Assembly (NCBI GenBank): GCA_020796225.1 | Contig: CM036762.1 | Location: 50,570,407 to 50,634,406, forward strand | From: Arion vulgaris | Lineage: Eukaryota; Mollusca; Gastropoda; Stylommatophora; Arionidae | Reading direction: 5' to 3' | Length of the DNA stretch: 64,000 bases | Shown: one piece after another, positions 20,041 to 31,235 of the stretch | Layout: every line of letters begins with the position of its first letter | How positions within the stretch are numbered: the first letter of the stretch is position 1 | Notes under the pieces: model-generated | The model's input: only the letters and a program-made list of their open reading frames with translations | Told to the model about the DNA's origin: nothing | Database searches by the model: none | Program-made: the position numbers and the translations under genes

Positions 20041-20231
20041 TAGTAGCTAAACACGTAAAAACAAAGTACTATAGTTTTACAAAATACAGAAACAGTGACG
20101 ATAAACAGCAACGTTTCGACCAAAGGCCTTTATCAAGCAAACAATACAACAAGAATGACGAATTTCGAGGAACACTACAAATGGACGATCAGATGTAGAA
20201 ACATTCAAACCTATCTAATGAAAATCTGGGT
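20041..20231 (-). mobile_element. Penelope-like terminal repeat plus adjoining body
   Basis: It matches the left part of the 31.3-kb element: AAACACGTAAAAACAAAGTA, CAGTGACGATAAACAGCAAC, GTTTCGACCAAAGGCC, then ACGAATTTCGAGGAACACTA and the AAACCTATCTAATGAAAAT block. It is truncated at 20231. Confidence 0.75.
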
Positions 20232-20445
20232 AGTACCGATTTTTAGGGCGGTGTAGGACGAGAAGCTGATGAATTTAATGGTCGCATGGCTAGTGCAGTC
20301 GCCGCGAAGCTGTTCAGGTTATGATTTTTCATTTATGCCCACAACAGAAAAAAATTCTAGGCCTTACCGTGAATTGAACGCAGGCCTCCAGCATGGAAGC
20401 CACGCTCTAATCCATTCGACCAGACGCTCTTTGACCAGCTAGGAT
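20232..20445 (-). mobile_element. SINE E (tRNA-Leu/Ser-like head)
   Basis: The minus strand from about 20440 reads GAGCGTCTGGTCGAATGGAT as A box and GCGTTCAATTCAC as degraded B box. The 3' end is near 20232 (TTTTTAGGGCGG). A second copy is at 53846-53998. Confidence 0.7.
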
Positions 20446-20454
20446 TAGTCACAC

Positions 20455-20730
20455 ACAAAATTGTAATAAATGAGGTCTCCGTGGCTGAGTGGTTAAGCCC
20501 TTTGCTTTGCGAGTGGGTTCGAATCCGGACCACGCCGTTCTATTCCCGAGTGTAGTTTTTTCTAGAGACTCCTATGATTGTTGCCGGAGCTACGGAGTTT
20601 GTGCTTTGTGCAATACTCTCGGCAGGTGACGTGCCATTTCTGCAGAGAGGGACCGAGCCATATGGGTTAAAACCTGGTGCAATGAAGTCAATCCTTCGGC
20701 TTTAAAACCCTTATTAAACAAAATTGTAAT
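20455..20730 (+). mobile_element. SINE C with 13-bp TSD
   Basis: The element at 20468-20717 has A box TGGCTGAGTGG and B box GGTTCGAATCC, then GAGACTCCTATGATTG, CTACGGAGTTTGTGCTTTG, CAATACTCTCGGCAGGTGAC and AAACCTGGTGCAATGAAGTC. The target duplication ACAAAATTGTAAT lies at 20455-20467 and 20718-20730. It is a well-preserved copy. Confidence 0.92.
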
Positions 20731-20769
20731 CAAGAGTGTGAGACACATAATGAGAGAGGAAATGTGTAA

Positions 20770-21600
20770 GTAAGAAAGATATAACAACATGAGTGATAGA
20801 TAGAGTGTGAGGTAGAGAGATAAAGACAGAGTGGAACGAAAGAAGGAATATGTAAGTAAGAAAGATTTAATAACAAACAGAGAGAGTGGAACGAAAGAAG
20901 GAATATGTAAGTAAGAAAGATTTAATAACAAACAGAGAGAGAGTGGAACGAAAGAAGGAATGTGTAAGTAAGAAAGATGTAACAACAAACAGAGAGAGTG
21001 GAACGAAAGAAGGAATGTGTAAGTAAGAAAGATGTAACAACAAACAGAGAGAGAGTGGAACGAAAGAAGGAATATGTAAGTAAGAAAGATGTAACAACAA
21101 ACAGAGAGAGTGGAACGAAAGAAGGAATGTGTAAGTAAGAAAGATGTAACAACAAACAGAGAGAGAGTGGAACGAAAGAAGGAATGTGTAAGTAAGAAAG
21201 ATGTAACAACAAACAGAGAGAGTGGAACGAAAGAAGGAATATGTAAGTAAGAAAGATGTAACAACAAACAGAGAGAGTGGAACGAAAGAAGGAATGTGTA
21301 AGTAAGAAAGATGTAACAACAAACAGAGAGAGAGTGGAACGAAAGAAGGAATGTGTAAGTAAGAAAGATGTAACAACAAACAGAGAGAGTGGAACGAAAG
21401 AAGGAATGTGTAAGTAAGAAAGATGTAACAACAAACAGAGAGAGTGGAACGAAAGAAGGAATATGTAAGTAAGAAAGATGTAACAACAAACAGAGAGAGT
21501 GGAACGAAAGAAGGAATGTGTAAGTAAGAAAGATGGAACAACAAACAGAGAGAGTGGACCGAAAGAAGGAATGTGTAAGTCAGAAAGATGTAACAACAGA
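20770..21600. repeat. Minisatellite, 55/57-bp unit (about 13 copies)
   Basis: The unit is GTGGAACGAAAGAAGGAATG, TGTAAGTAAGAAAGATG, TAACAACAAACAGAGAGA, with GA-count variation (55 or 57 bp). The plus strand is purine-rich. The array is cleaner in the centre than at its ends. Confidence 0.95.
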
Positions 21601-22240
21601 CATAATAGAACGTGAGAGATGGAGGGAAATAAAGAGAGAGAGAGAGAGACAGAATGTGTGAGACTGAGGTGAAAGCAGCTCTGACGAACTACCAGATAAT
21701 CGAACCTTAAGGATTTTTTTTTTTAAAAAAGAAAGGGTGATGAGAGGAGAATGAAGAGAGAGGAAAGAACATCTGGGCTGTAAAGCGACCTGACTAAATG
21801 GGCAAGAAGATCGAATATAAGGCTGAACGGAGGGGAGATCATTATGTACCGACAGGTTGGACGAATGATATATAGAAAGATAAATTAGAAAGAGAATATA
21901 TCAGTTGCATAAAGGAGAAAGCAACAGGTACATCTGAAAGAGAGGAAGACAAAACTAATGGGATAAAAAATTAGAAAAGGAAGATAAAAAAGGAAGAAGA
22001 AAGAGTGGAATATAGAGGGAAGAAACAGATAAGAAGGAATAAAAATAAGAGAAGGAGAAGTGAGATATAGAGGGAAGAAACAGATAAGAAGGAATAAAAA
22101 TAAGAGAAGGAGAAGTGAGATAAGAGGAAGAAACAGAAAGAGCAAGATGGAAATAAAAGAAAGAGGAAGAATAGCAAGTTTGAAATAGTGAGTAGAATCA
22201 GCAATACAGATAGAAAAATATAGGAAGAAAATCATCACAC
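21601..22240. other. Purine-rich DNA with a roughly 55-bp duplication
   Basis: A and G make up most of the plus strand. A block with GGAAGAAACAGATAAGAAGG and AATAAAAATAAGAGAAGG is repeated at about 22017-22130. No gene. Confidence 0.6.
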
Positions 22241-22246
22241 AATAGT

Positions 22247-22625
22247 TTGTCATGCGAACTTTGCCAATCTAACAGTCCTTCGGAATTTCTATCTCTCATA
22301 CGCCAGATGTCCCACTTGTACAGCAATCATGCTCATATCATCAGTTACATCGTGAATCAATCTGTGTACAATCATGCTCATATCATCAGTTACATCGTCA
22401 ATCAATGTTTCTCTATGGTCTACCTCTTCTCTTTGCTGGGATTTGCCTCCTTCCCATACTGGTCTTCTCTAACCCATGGTGTTCTTTTATATGTCCAAAA
22501 TACTTCAATTTTCTCATTCTTATTTGTAGCATCAGCCAGTTTTCTTTGATTTTGAGTTCTTTCTGGATAGATCATTTGTTCTCTTCTCTGCCTATGATAT
22601 ACGAAGAAGACTTTACTATAACATT
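22247..22625 (-). mobile_element. LINE fragment (family a): RT C-terminus
   Basis: The minus strand carries the same C-terminal segment as 3036 and 57250. The KLRYFEHIKRHEG-equivalent part is decayed, the post-tail AAEAGHL region lies near 22300, and the upstream KENWLMLQIRM-like part near 22530. A 58-bp block with ATCATGCTCATATCATCAGT is duplicated at 22327 and 22371. Confidence 0.6.
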
Positions 22626-22715
22626 ATATATTCAAATGCACATATATGTTTTTCGCTGCCGTGTTAAATGTCCATGTAGAAAAACCGCATACAATTGGAG
22701 AAACAAGAAATGCTG

Positions 22716-23550
22716 AATAGAAACAGAAAGAAGGAATAAACAGAAAGAAGGAATAAACAGAAAGAAGAAATAAACAGAAAGAAGGAATAAACAGAAAGAA
22801 GGAATAAACAGAAAGAATGAATAAACAGAAAGAAGGAATAAACAGAAAGAAGGAATAAACAGAAAGAAGGAATAAATAGAAAGAAGGAATAAATAGAAAG
22901 AAGGAATAAACAGAAAGAAGGATAAATAGAAAGAAGAATAAAAGAAAGAAGGAATAAACAGAAAGAAGGAATAAACAGAAAGAAGGAATAAATAGAAAGA
23001 AGGAATAAACAGAAGGATAAAGAAGAAGGAATAAACAGAAAGAAGGAATAAACAGAAAGAAGGAATAAACAGAAAGAAGGAATAAACAGAAAGAAAAAAT
23101 AAATAGAAAGAAGGAATAAACAGAAAGAAGGAATAAACAGAAAGAAGGAATAAATAGAAAGAAGAAATAAACAGAAAGAAGGAATAAACAGAAAGAAGGA
23201 ATAAACAGAAAGAAGGAATAAACAGAAAGAAGGAATAAATAGAAAGAAGGAATAAACAGAAAGAAGGAATAAACAGAAAGAAGGAATAAACAGAAAGAAG
23301 GAATAAATAGAAAGAAGAAATAAACAGAAAGAAGGAATAAACAGAAAGAAGGAATAAACAGAAAGAAGGAATAAACAGAAAGAAGGAATAAACAGAAAGA
23401 AGGAATAAACAGAAAGAAGGAATAAACAGAAAGAAGGAATAAACAGAAAGAAGGAATAAATAGAAAGAAGAAATAAATAGAAAGAAGAAATAAACAGAAA
23501 GAAGAAATAAACAGAAAGAAGGAATAAACAGAAAGAAGGAATAAATAGTT
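22716..23550. repeat. Minisatellite, 17-bp unit (about 49 copies)
   Basis: Tandem AAACAGAAAGAAGGAAT with T-for-C (AAATAG) and one-base-deleted variants. Small indels cluster at about 22920-23040. The plus strand is almost pyrimidine-free. Its long minus-strand open frame has no protein meaning. Confidence 0.96.
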
Positions 23551-23815
23551 AGGTATCACACCGCCCGTGTGTTGCCGGGGTTCGAAGGAGCAAAGAATTG
23601 TCATACTGCTACCTACAAGGCATGTCGTAAGAGGCGATTATGGTAGGCGTCTAGGGAAGCTATCTTAGTAAATATAACGTGTCGTAGAAATCGGATGTGC
23701 TGGACTATTTGTATGCGCATAACTGGCACACTGTACAACCGCTCTTAGGCTGAGATCACATACAAATCACAAAGAGTGGTTTAATAAGTGCTCGATACGG
23801 AGAGTTCTAAGAAAA
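23551..23815 (+). mobile_element. SINE B
   Basis: The head is CCGCCCGTGTGTTGCCGG followed by GGGTTCGAAGG as a B-box-like element. The core is GGCATGTCGTAAGAGGCGAT at 23618-23637, then GTAGGCGTCTAGGGAAGCTA and a 3' half with GGCACACTGTACAACCGC. It ends with ACGGAGAGTTCTAAGAA. Other copies are at 26095, 41945 and (3' only) 14945. Confidence 0.82.
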
Positions 23816-24077
23816 AACAACGAGACAGATAAATGAATAAAAGGGTTAGGTAGTAAAATAAGAGGAAGAAGAAAGAGAGGGATAGAGATATAAAGATAGA
23901 AAACACAGCTTGATGGAAATAGAGACAAGACGATCTAAGCGGATAGACAGAAGAATAAAAAGATGCATCATAAATAGAGAGAGGAAGAGCTGTATAGAGA
24001 TATCAATAATAGATGGGAAAAGCTAGACGGAAAGAGAAAGAAACAAAACAGCAGTAATTTAATTGTGGTGAAGTATG
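23816..24077. other. Purine-rich DNA
   Basis: Continues the A/G bias. No feature recognised. Confidence 0.45.
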
Positions 24078-24416
24078 TATTAAGGCATGGGTTCCCAAAG
24101 TGGGTCAGTGACATTCGCCCCTCTATATTTTTTAATTTGAATTATGCATTCTAATTCATCTTATGTACATCTTACACGATCCATTTTGTCATCAATTTTA
24201 TATTTCTTGTATATAATCATTTGAAAATTGACCATATATGACAGAAATATATATCAATTTTCTATGTCAAAGGAAAAATAGAATGATATGTACTGTCGAA
24301 TATATATATATGTGGGTGCTTTGGGTGGGGTGTGACAAACTGTTATAATGGCAAGGAGGCGTTACAGTTTATGTCGTGCAAGTGGCGGGAAAAGTTTGGG
24401 GATCTATGTTAGGCTT
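24078..24416. mobile_element. hAT-type MITE (family 1), degraded
   Basis: The element at about 24086-24408 is related to 8396: GGGTTCCCAAAGTGGG at the left, GATCTATG at the right, and the conserved ATATATATCAATTTTCTATG interior. About 120 bp are missing on the left. The TSD is no longer clear (TATTAAGG against TTAGGCTT). Confidence 0.75.
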
Positions 24417-24654
24417 CTGATAGGTTTATCTCTTTGACTTGATTTCAAGCAGATCATAAAATTTGTATACATTTGTATAAATTAATCTGATATTCTATGT
24501 TTGAAATATTTCAACATTACTTGCGTTCAATTGTCACTGTGAATTATTTCAATGTGCGTTCTAGCTGTCGAATGTATTTCAATTTCGGATATTGTGCACT
24601 GTCGAATGTATTTCAATTGGATAATTCTACGTTGAATATGTAGCTTTTTATTAT

Positions 24655-24830
24655 GAACAACTAAGTTGTTTTGATTTATGATAATTCTATGTGTGATTTA
24701 TTTATGATAATTCTACGTGTGATTTATTTATGATAATTCTACGTGTGATTTATTTATGATAATTCTACGTGTGATTTATTTATGATAATTCTACGTGTGA
24801 TTTATTTATGATAATTCTAAGTGTGACTGA
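24655..24830. repeat. Minisatellite, 25-bp unit (about 6 copies)
   Basis: Copies of TTATTTATGATAATTCTACG plus TGTGA, nearly identical. Confidence 0.95.
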
Positions 24831-25178
24831 TCCATACATGAACTTCCAGTTGGAAATCGTGCATGTATCTCTATGCATGAACAATATGTGATCTAAACCT
24901 TCCCTTACACGATTCTAGTATTATCGTTGTCACAACTTTCCCAGGTCACCGCAAACAACACCAGATGTTAAATGTCTCCAATTGCTTAATTTAGACGAGT
25001 TTCCATTTTCATTGGCGGTTTCATTTGGTTTCATTGGCGGTTTAACTTCTGAAGAACTGAAAAAAATATGCAATACTACAGTTGATCTTCCTCGTTCTGT
25101 TTCAATCTTGTTCTTCAATTCATTTTTGAGAAGTTTTCCTCTATTATCTTCCACAACAGCTGTAGCAGCCTGTAGTCG
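24831..25178. other. Unassigned DNA with an unconvincing minus-strand ORF
   Basis: A 74-codon minus frame (25154-24930) includes ENGNSSKLSNWRHLTSG. It was not recognised, and an AG preceded by T-rich sequence at 25063 could be an acceptor, but no matching donor or homology supports an exon. Confidence 0.3.
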
Positions 25179-25179
25179 T

Positions 25180-25605
25180 TTTCAAGGGTTTCTGTGGTGG
25201 GGAAGTAAGGTACTTAGCTTTCTCATGAAAGGCACTCGGTTCGTTTCCTGTGTGATATTTCAGGATACTTTCCTGAGATTCCTGATTTCAGTGTAGGTGA
25301 GATAGTGTTCCTAATCACGTCGGAGACGGACGATAAAACTTAGGTATCCGTGTTCAAGTTGAGAAAGTAAATGAACTCATGGCAGTTAAAATGGCTAAGA
25401 GTACGATGGAAAGTCGCTGCCCTGGCAGATATTAATAGAAAAAAATATATTGCAATAAAAATTCATACAAAAATTTTTACCATTTGAAAATTACATCGAG
25501 AACATTCGCCGGTGCTACGGAGATCGTACACGGCCGTTGAGATCTTCATGTGTAAGAAATAGATCGGAGCACAGATGGTTGTCCACCAAAGTGCAATGAT
25601 GATGG

Positions 25606-25642
<37 letters not shown>

Positions 25643-25650
25643 CTATGCGA
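25180..25650 (+). mobile_element. SINE D with (AATC)n tail
   Basis: The copy carries TTTCAGTGTAGGTGAGAT, GGAGACGGACGATAAAAC, GTGCTACGGAGATCGT, GATCGGAGCACAGATGGTT and CAATGATGATGGTCC. It ends in about nine ATCA repeats. The tRNA-like head is weak. The family recurs at 29040, 52945 (minus), 54362, 59158 and 62232 (minus). Confidence 0.82.
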
Positions 25651-26090
25651 CCATGTATTACTGCGGCCATGTCAGTCCCTCACTATGTCCGTCTGTTTCT
25701 CTTAAGTAATACCCGACCTGGTAATATTTCAATAAATTAATTATGCCACGATGTGCTAATGTCTGATTGCAAGAAATGTAACCACCACATACTGCAAGAA
25801 AAGTTGCTTCTTAAAATAGATTTCTCATTGAGTTTTACAATTCTGATCCCATCTTCAAATGGTCCTTAACTTCTTGTGACGGGTATGCACATTACAAAAC
25901 CGATTATCCGAATCGATTTGTGAGAACTGTGGTTTCTATAATCGATTATTTGGATAATTGCAAGAAGGACATAATAAAGAGGCAGAGAGAGAGAGAGAAG
26001 AGAGAGGGGACTTTCAACCTTGGAAAAACAAAATATATAAATAATTATTTTAAATTTAAAGATTTAATTATTTCTTCTTCTTCTTCGTTT
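25651..26090. other. Unassigned AT-rich DNA
   Basis: Contains a short GA run (25985-26000) and a TTC run (26070-26085). No gene. Confidence 0.45.
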
Positions 26091-26094
26091 GTTC

Positions 26095-26240
26095 TCACGC
26101 CCGTGTGTTGCTGGGGCTCTCAAGGGGAGCAACGAATAGTAGCACTGCGACCTACAAGACATGTCGTAAGAGGTGACTGAAGTAGGGGCATAGGTAAACT
26201 TAGTAAGTAAAAAGTGTAGCAGAAATCGGTCTTATCTGTT
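26095..26240 (+). mobile_element. SINE B 5' half
   Basis: CACGCCCGTGTGTTGCTGG, GACATGTCGTAAGAGGTGAC at 26157 and GTGTAGCAGAAATCGG. The following 26240-26390 sequence is specific to this copy and reappears scrambled at 27290-27430. Confidence 0.78.
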
Positions 26241-26394
26241 TATACATTTGGTCCAAAAAAAGAAAGACCTGATATGTAACTCTAGGGATTGTGAAAGATA
26301 TCGAACAATGATCGCCTATGCTTATCGGCATGGCACACTACGATGATGATTTTGGTCATTTTAATCTGGCAACGTTTTAGAGTGATCTAAAAAT

Positions 26395-26560
26395 AGAATC
26401 TAAAGGCGAAGGATTGACTTCAATTCCCCGGATGTTCCCATATAGTTCCGTGTCTTTAGGTAGAAACGGCACGCCACCTGCGAATAGTGTTGCACAAATC
26501 CCGAGATCCGTAGCTCCAGCAACAAACCTAGGGTCCGGATTCAGACCCACAACATTCAGA
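26395..26560 (-). mobile_element. SINE C (minus), head truncated
   Basis: The minus strand reads the SINE C body: GATCTCGGGATTTGTGC, AACACTATTCGCAGGTGGCG, then CCGTTTCTACC and GGAAGTCAATCCTTCGCC. The tRNA-like head stops near 26555, where the 57-bp array begins. Confidence 0.82.
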
Positions 26561-26564
26561 AGGG

Positions 26565-27150
26565 CGGGGAAACGTCTTAAGCACTTCCTCATTGAAACCT
26601 CCTGTTTTAGAGTCATACAATATGGAACATGTCTTAAGCACTTCCTCATTGAAACCTCCTGTTTTAGAGTCATACAATATGGAACATGTCTTAAGCACTT
26701 CCTCATTGAAACCTCCTGTTTTAGAGTCACACAATATGGAACATGTCTTAAGCACTTCCTCATTGAAACCTCCTGTTTTAGAGTCATACAATATGGAACA
26801 TGTCTTAAGCACTTCCTCATTGAAACCTCTTGTTTTAGAGTCATACAATATGGAACATGTCTTAAGCACTTCCTCATTGAAACCTCCTGTTTTAGAGTCA
26901 TACAATATGGAACATGTCTTAAGCACTTCCTCATTGAAACCTCCTGTTTTAGAGTCACACAATATGGAACATGTCTTAAGCACTTCCTCATTGAAACCTC
27001 CTGTTTTAGAGTCATACAATATGGAACATGTCTTAAGTACTTCCTCATTGAAACCTCCTGTTTTAGAGTCATACAATATGGAACATGTCTTAAGCACTTC
27101 CTCATTGAAACCTCCTGTTTTAGAATCATAAATATGAACATGTCTTAAGC
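26565..27150. repeat. Minisatellite, 57-bp unit (10 copies)
   Basis: The unit is GTCTTAAGCACTTCCTCATT, GAAACCTCCTGTTTTAGAGT, CATACAATATGGAACAT. Ten near-identical copies; single-base variants (CACACAA, CTCTTG) mark units 3, 5 and 7. Since 57 is divisible by 3 there are open frames on both strands; none is credible as a gene. Confidence 0.97.
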
Positions 27151-28110
27151 ACTTAATTAATCTTCTTTTTTAAGTCTCTCACGCTGGAACTGTCTGAGGC
27201 CTCCCAGTGAAACCTCCTGTTAGACGCTACAATGAACATGTCGTAAGCAGTGACTATAGAAGTGCTAGTACTTAAGTAAAAAGGAGCTAGACTTCGTCTT
27301 ATCTGTTTATACATTTGGTCAACAAAGAAGAAAGACCTGATATGAACTCTGATTGTGAAGTCATCAATATGATCGCCATGCTTACGCATTGGCACACTAC
27401 ATGAATGATTTTGGTCATCAATCTGGAAATGTTTAGATGACTCTAAAACTCGTAAGTCTAAAGGCGAAGATTGACTTCACTTCCCGGATTCCTAGGACTC
27501 CTGATTTAGTCTCATTTCGTCTAGATTCTCAAGCAAATCGATTGACCAAAGGCGAAGGTTGACTTCAATTCCTCCGGATGTTCATATAGTTCCTACATTA
27601 GGAAATGGCAGCGCCACTCTGTGAATATGTTTGTCATCAAATCGAGCTGCTAGCTCCAGCAAACCTATGGATTTAGAAATAAATCATGGAACATGTCTTA
27701 GATTCGACCTTGACCATCTGTAGAGTAGCAAGGAAACGTCTTAAGCACTTCCTCATTGAAACCTCTTTTTAGAGTCAAAAAGACATGTCATAAGACTTCC
27801 AGTTTAAAATTCAAATTAAATACAAAATGAACAAGTTTAAGCACTCCAAAAGGCTCTTTATCAAGCAACGAACAAACAGGAAATGACAAATTAAAACTGA
27901 AATCACAAATGGACACTCTAACCTCGCTCTTGTACTCCTGTTTTAGTCATAATAGGCGTCTTGCTTCTCTTGAAACCTCTGTTTTTAGTCATTGTTGAAA
28001 TTCTTAAGCTACATACTATTGAACCTCTGTTTTAGATCCAATCATGGAAATGTTTACGCATTCCATATATGATATATCCTGTTTTAGAGTCATACAATAT
28101 GGAACAATCT
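27151..28110. repeat. Scrambled, degraded copy of the preceding region
   Basis: Successive pieces match 26160-26550 (CTTATCTGTTTATACATTTG, AGAAAGACCTGATATG, CTAAAGGCGAAG), the 57-bp unit and the Penelope-like repeat (AAAGGCTCTTTATCAAGC at 27849), all with frequent one-base losses. This could be genuine decay or an unpolished or misassembled segment. Confidence 0.7.
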
Positions 28111-29035
28111 GGAAGATTTTAGAAACCGGATGAAGCAGGCATTATTACAACATACAGTATACTTATCATGACTACTACGGATAGTCCTGGACGAGAGAGC
28201 GAGGTTGGCGAATAGGGTAACTTTCACTTTAATCCAAATACAGCTCAAGCTACAGTTTCAGACAACTACACACCCGAGAGGTACTGCAGCACACGTCTCA
28301 GTCTGTTGTCATCATCGCTTGCAATGGACTACTATTATAAACTTACCATATGGTAAAATATTATATGATGACCCATTATAGATTCCTCGTCTAGACCACA
28401 GATAGATAAGAGGACCAGACGTCAATCAAAACTAAGCTCCTGTAATTCCTATATAATGAGGTCAGAACTGGACATCACGAACAGACAAAATAATTAACAC
28501 GACAGACCGACTTCACATAAACGTGACCAAACTTCTGAAGTCTAGAAATCCGGATATTCTGACCACGGTTAATATGATCGATACTAGACCCATAGGCTTG
28601 TTTGATCAAAGAAATTTGCTTCTGGTCCGTCGCAAGAAAATTTGCTATGAAACCTGACGAACTACCGGAAGTTTCATTAGGTGACTGTCGCTACAGCAAC
28701 GGCAAAATTGGAAGGAAGCTTAATACGGAACGACTATAACAAATTGCAATGTTTTAAGAAATGTGATGAGAAAAACTTACTATGAAATGTCAGAGAGAGA
28801 AATAAAATAGTAAAATGGAAAAGTTCACACAGCTAGTAACAAATCTAGGTTAAAGAAATACAATAATTTGTTAAAATAATGATAGAACAGAAAGTGAATA
28901 TTGATAAAACAGGAGAGAAAGTGATGTTTTAATTAATTGAGTATAAAGCAATAACATAGCATAAATAGTCGCAGAAATGTGAAATATTAGAGGACTTGCA
29001 GAAATTTAGAATTCTGATGTTTCGTTGTAGTAAGT
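28111..29035. other. Unassigned AT-rich DNA
   Basis: No gene or repeat family recognised. Confidence 0.45.
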
Positions 29036-29039
29036 TCCC

Positions 29040-29555
29040 TTTCTGTGGTTTCTGTGGCGTAGATATTAGGTTATCGTATCTCGTGCTCAAAGGTAACAGG
29101 TTCGCTCTCTAGTATCAAAGGTAGCAGGTTCGCTCTCTAGTGGCAAAGGTAGCAGGTTCGCTCCCTCGTGGAGCCATCTAGATATTTTTCCAGTTTCCTG
29201 ATCTCAGTGTAGGTGAGATCGAGTTCCTAGTCCTATCGGGGACGGACGATAAGACGCAGGTCCTGTGTTCAATTTGTGCATGTAAAAGAACCCTTGGCAG
29301 TTTAAAATCGAGAAGAGCAGGCTGGAAAGCCGCTGCCTGGGCAAAATTCATTAGAAAAGATTAAACATAAAATTCCTACAAAAATATCTTCACCAACTTC
29401 AAAATTACATCTGGGACCCTCGCCGGTGCTACGGAGTTCGTGCCCTGCAGCTGAGATATTCCTGTGTAAGTAAGAGATCAGAGCACACATGGTTACTCAC
29501 CGAAGTGCAAAGTGTGATGATTCTACCAGTCAATGAATGAATGAATCAATCAAGT
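29040..29555 (+). mobile_element. SINE D with triplicated B-box segment
   Basis: The tRNA-like head TGTGGCGTAGATATTAGG is followed by three consecutive copies of an about 27-bp block containing AGCAGGTTCGCTC, the B box (29090-29170). The body has GATCTCAGTGTAGGTGAGAT, GGGGACGGACGATAAGAC and GGTGCTACGGAGTTCGTG. The 3' end is GATCAGAGCACACATGGTTA with an AATGAATCAATC tail. Confidence 0.85.
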
Positions 29556-29638
29556 TTTCTTTCTAGCAAATTTTCATTTTCCTAACTTGGGAGATAAAAC
29601 TCCCATTCCTTATTCCCTAACGTGATGACAAATCTACT

Positions 29639-29762
29639 AGTTATTAGTTATATGAGCACTATCATCATAGCACTCTGGACATGTCAATATGTGCTCCGAT
29701 CTCCGCCTAAACAAATCCAACAGCGTCCAGTGCCCCAGCACACCAGTTCGACTAATGACAAA
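29639..29762 (-). mobile_element. LINE family e 3' end
   Basis: On the minus strand this parallels 10224-10335, with CTGGACGCTGTTGGATTTG, GGCGGAGATCGGAGCAC and AGTGCTATGATGATAGTGC. It covers the SEHxxTCPEC-equivalent segment and the 3' end. Confidence 0.72.
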
Positions 29763-29765
29763 CGT

Positions 29766-29874
29766 TTTTTTCCCTCATTGTGTAAACTGGAGTGAGCTTA
29801 CATTGCGATAAGCTATCCCTTTTTTCCCCTCATTGTGTAAACTGGAGTGAGCTTACATTGCGATAAGCTATCCC
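29766..29874. repeat. 54-bp tandem duplication
   Basis: CATTGTGTAAACTGGAGTGA occurs at 29777 and 29831, giving two almost identical 54-bp copies. Confidence 0.93.
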
Positions 29875-30235
29875 AACGTATGTCGACAGTGAAGTCAGCG
29901 TTCTAACTAATTTACCACACATAAATCTACCAACGAGACTACACCGCCACCAACAAGACTATGCCACCACTCTTATTTACTTGACTATTTGATCGATTTG
30001 AACAATCGAAAGCGTTATCTCTCAAACCATTTTGACAACTAGGCTCCCAAACCCATCTATAACTTTGTCGTTGTGGTTATGTAGTAAACGAAGATCGTTA
30101 AAAAAAAAAACCCGTGGTGGTTTAAACACTGTTTGACAAGGCTTTTTTTGTGTGGGAAAGAAACCATTTCACTCATTTGTGTTTTTGTATTTTGCAAAAT
30201 TTCTTTTTAAAAAAAAAAGGTTTTAACGCTTTTCT
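29875..30235. other. Unassigned DNA
   Basis: No gene. Contains A- and T-runs. Confidence 0.4.
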
Positions 30236-30600
30236 ACCGATCCAACCACTGCACTATACCATCGTTCTAACCACTTGCGTACATCATAGTTCTAATCACT
30301 TGACTATACATCCTCGCTGTAACCACTTGAGTACATCACAGCTCTAACCGATTGCTTATATTATCGCTCTAACCAGTTGATATTATAGCTCTAACCAGTT
30401 GATATTTTCGCTGTAACCACTTGTCTAATCATAGTTCTAATCAGCTGATATTATCACTCTAACCACTTGAGTACATCATGGTTCTAACCAGTTGATATTA
30501 TCGCTCTAACCACTTGACTAAATCAAAGCTCTAACCAGTTCATATTATCGCTATAACCACCTGAGTACATCATAGCTCTAACAAATTGACTTACCAATTG
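30236..30600. repeat. Degenerate repeat, about 27-34-bp unit
   Basis: CTCTAACCACTTGAGTACAT, CATAGTTCTAA and CCAGTTGATATTATCG motifs alternate irregularly. Confidence 0.82.
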
Positions 30601-31235
30601 ACTTGCTCACAAATCGATTCAATCTACAAACCATTTAGTATCTGGGGTGCATAAAATACAAATGAAATTGCAAACAACCAAATCAAGAAAAACATGTTCT
30701 ATCACTCCAAACTCCCCGTGGATTAATAATCTATAGAAAAGCTTCATCTCGGCTGACAGCAGACAATGAAATAAGTAGAAAGTGGGACCAGACACTGATT
30801 AACGAAACAATACAAGAGAATACCGGATGCGTAACTAAAGAGTCTCCAAGGAACTAATGACAAATAAAACGGTTTAATTCTCTGTGCTCTGAGTATGGAA
30901 GCGTGGACTGACTCTCAATGAAGGTAGATTCTAAAAGAGAGATAACTATAAGTATAAATCTATAGCGGAGACAATCAACATCAGAGTCAGATGACGTTAA
31001 AACCCTTTAAACCAACATCAGTCAGATCGGAACTAGGATAATTATATATGACTAGCGTGTTTGCTGTTCTTTGGAGAAAATATTTTTGTTATATTTACAA
31101 GAAGGAAATAAAATACAGATATATTGTGATCGTTTGAGAGCAAAGTATCATCATCATCATCATCATCAAATAGTTTATCCCGAACATCATTTTTAAATAT
31201 ATTTTTTTGCAACTCTAACATTTATCCCCCTCATA
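30601..31235. other. Unassigned AT-rich DNA
   Basis: Single-copy in the window apart from an ATC microsatellite at 31146-31170. Confidence 0.45.

Noticed and set aside
20590..21596. Membrane-protein-like ORFs of 224-299 codons on the minus strand.
   Set aside because: Hydrophobic appearance comes from the pyrimidine-rich complement of a purine array.
24930..25154. A 74-codon minus-strand ORF with an acceptor-like T-tract and AG.
   Set aside because: No matching donor, no family recognised and no link in phase to the dystrophin exon could be argued.
26377..27148. Overlapping long ORFs on both strands (up to 254 codons).
   Set aside because: All come from the 57-bp array, whose period keeps every stop-free frame open.
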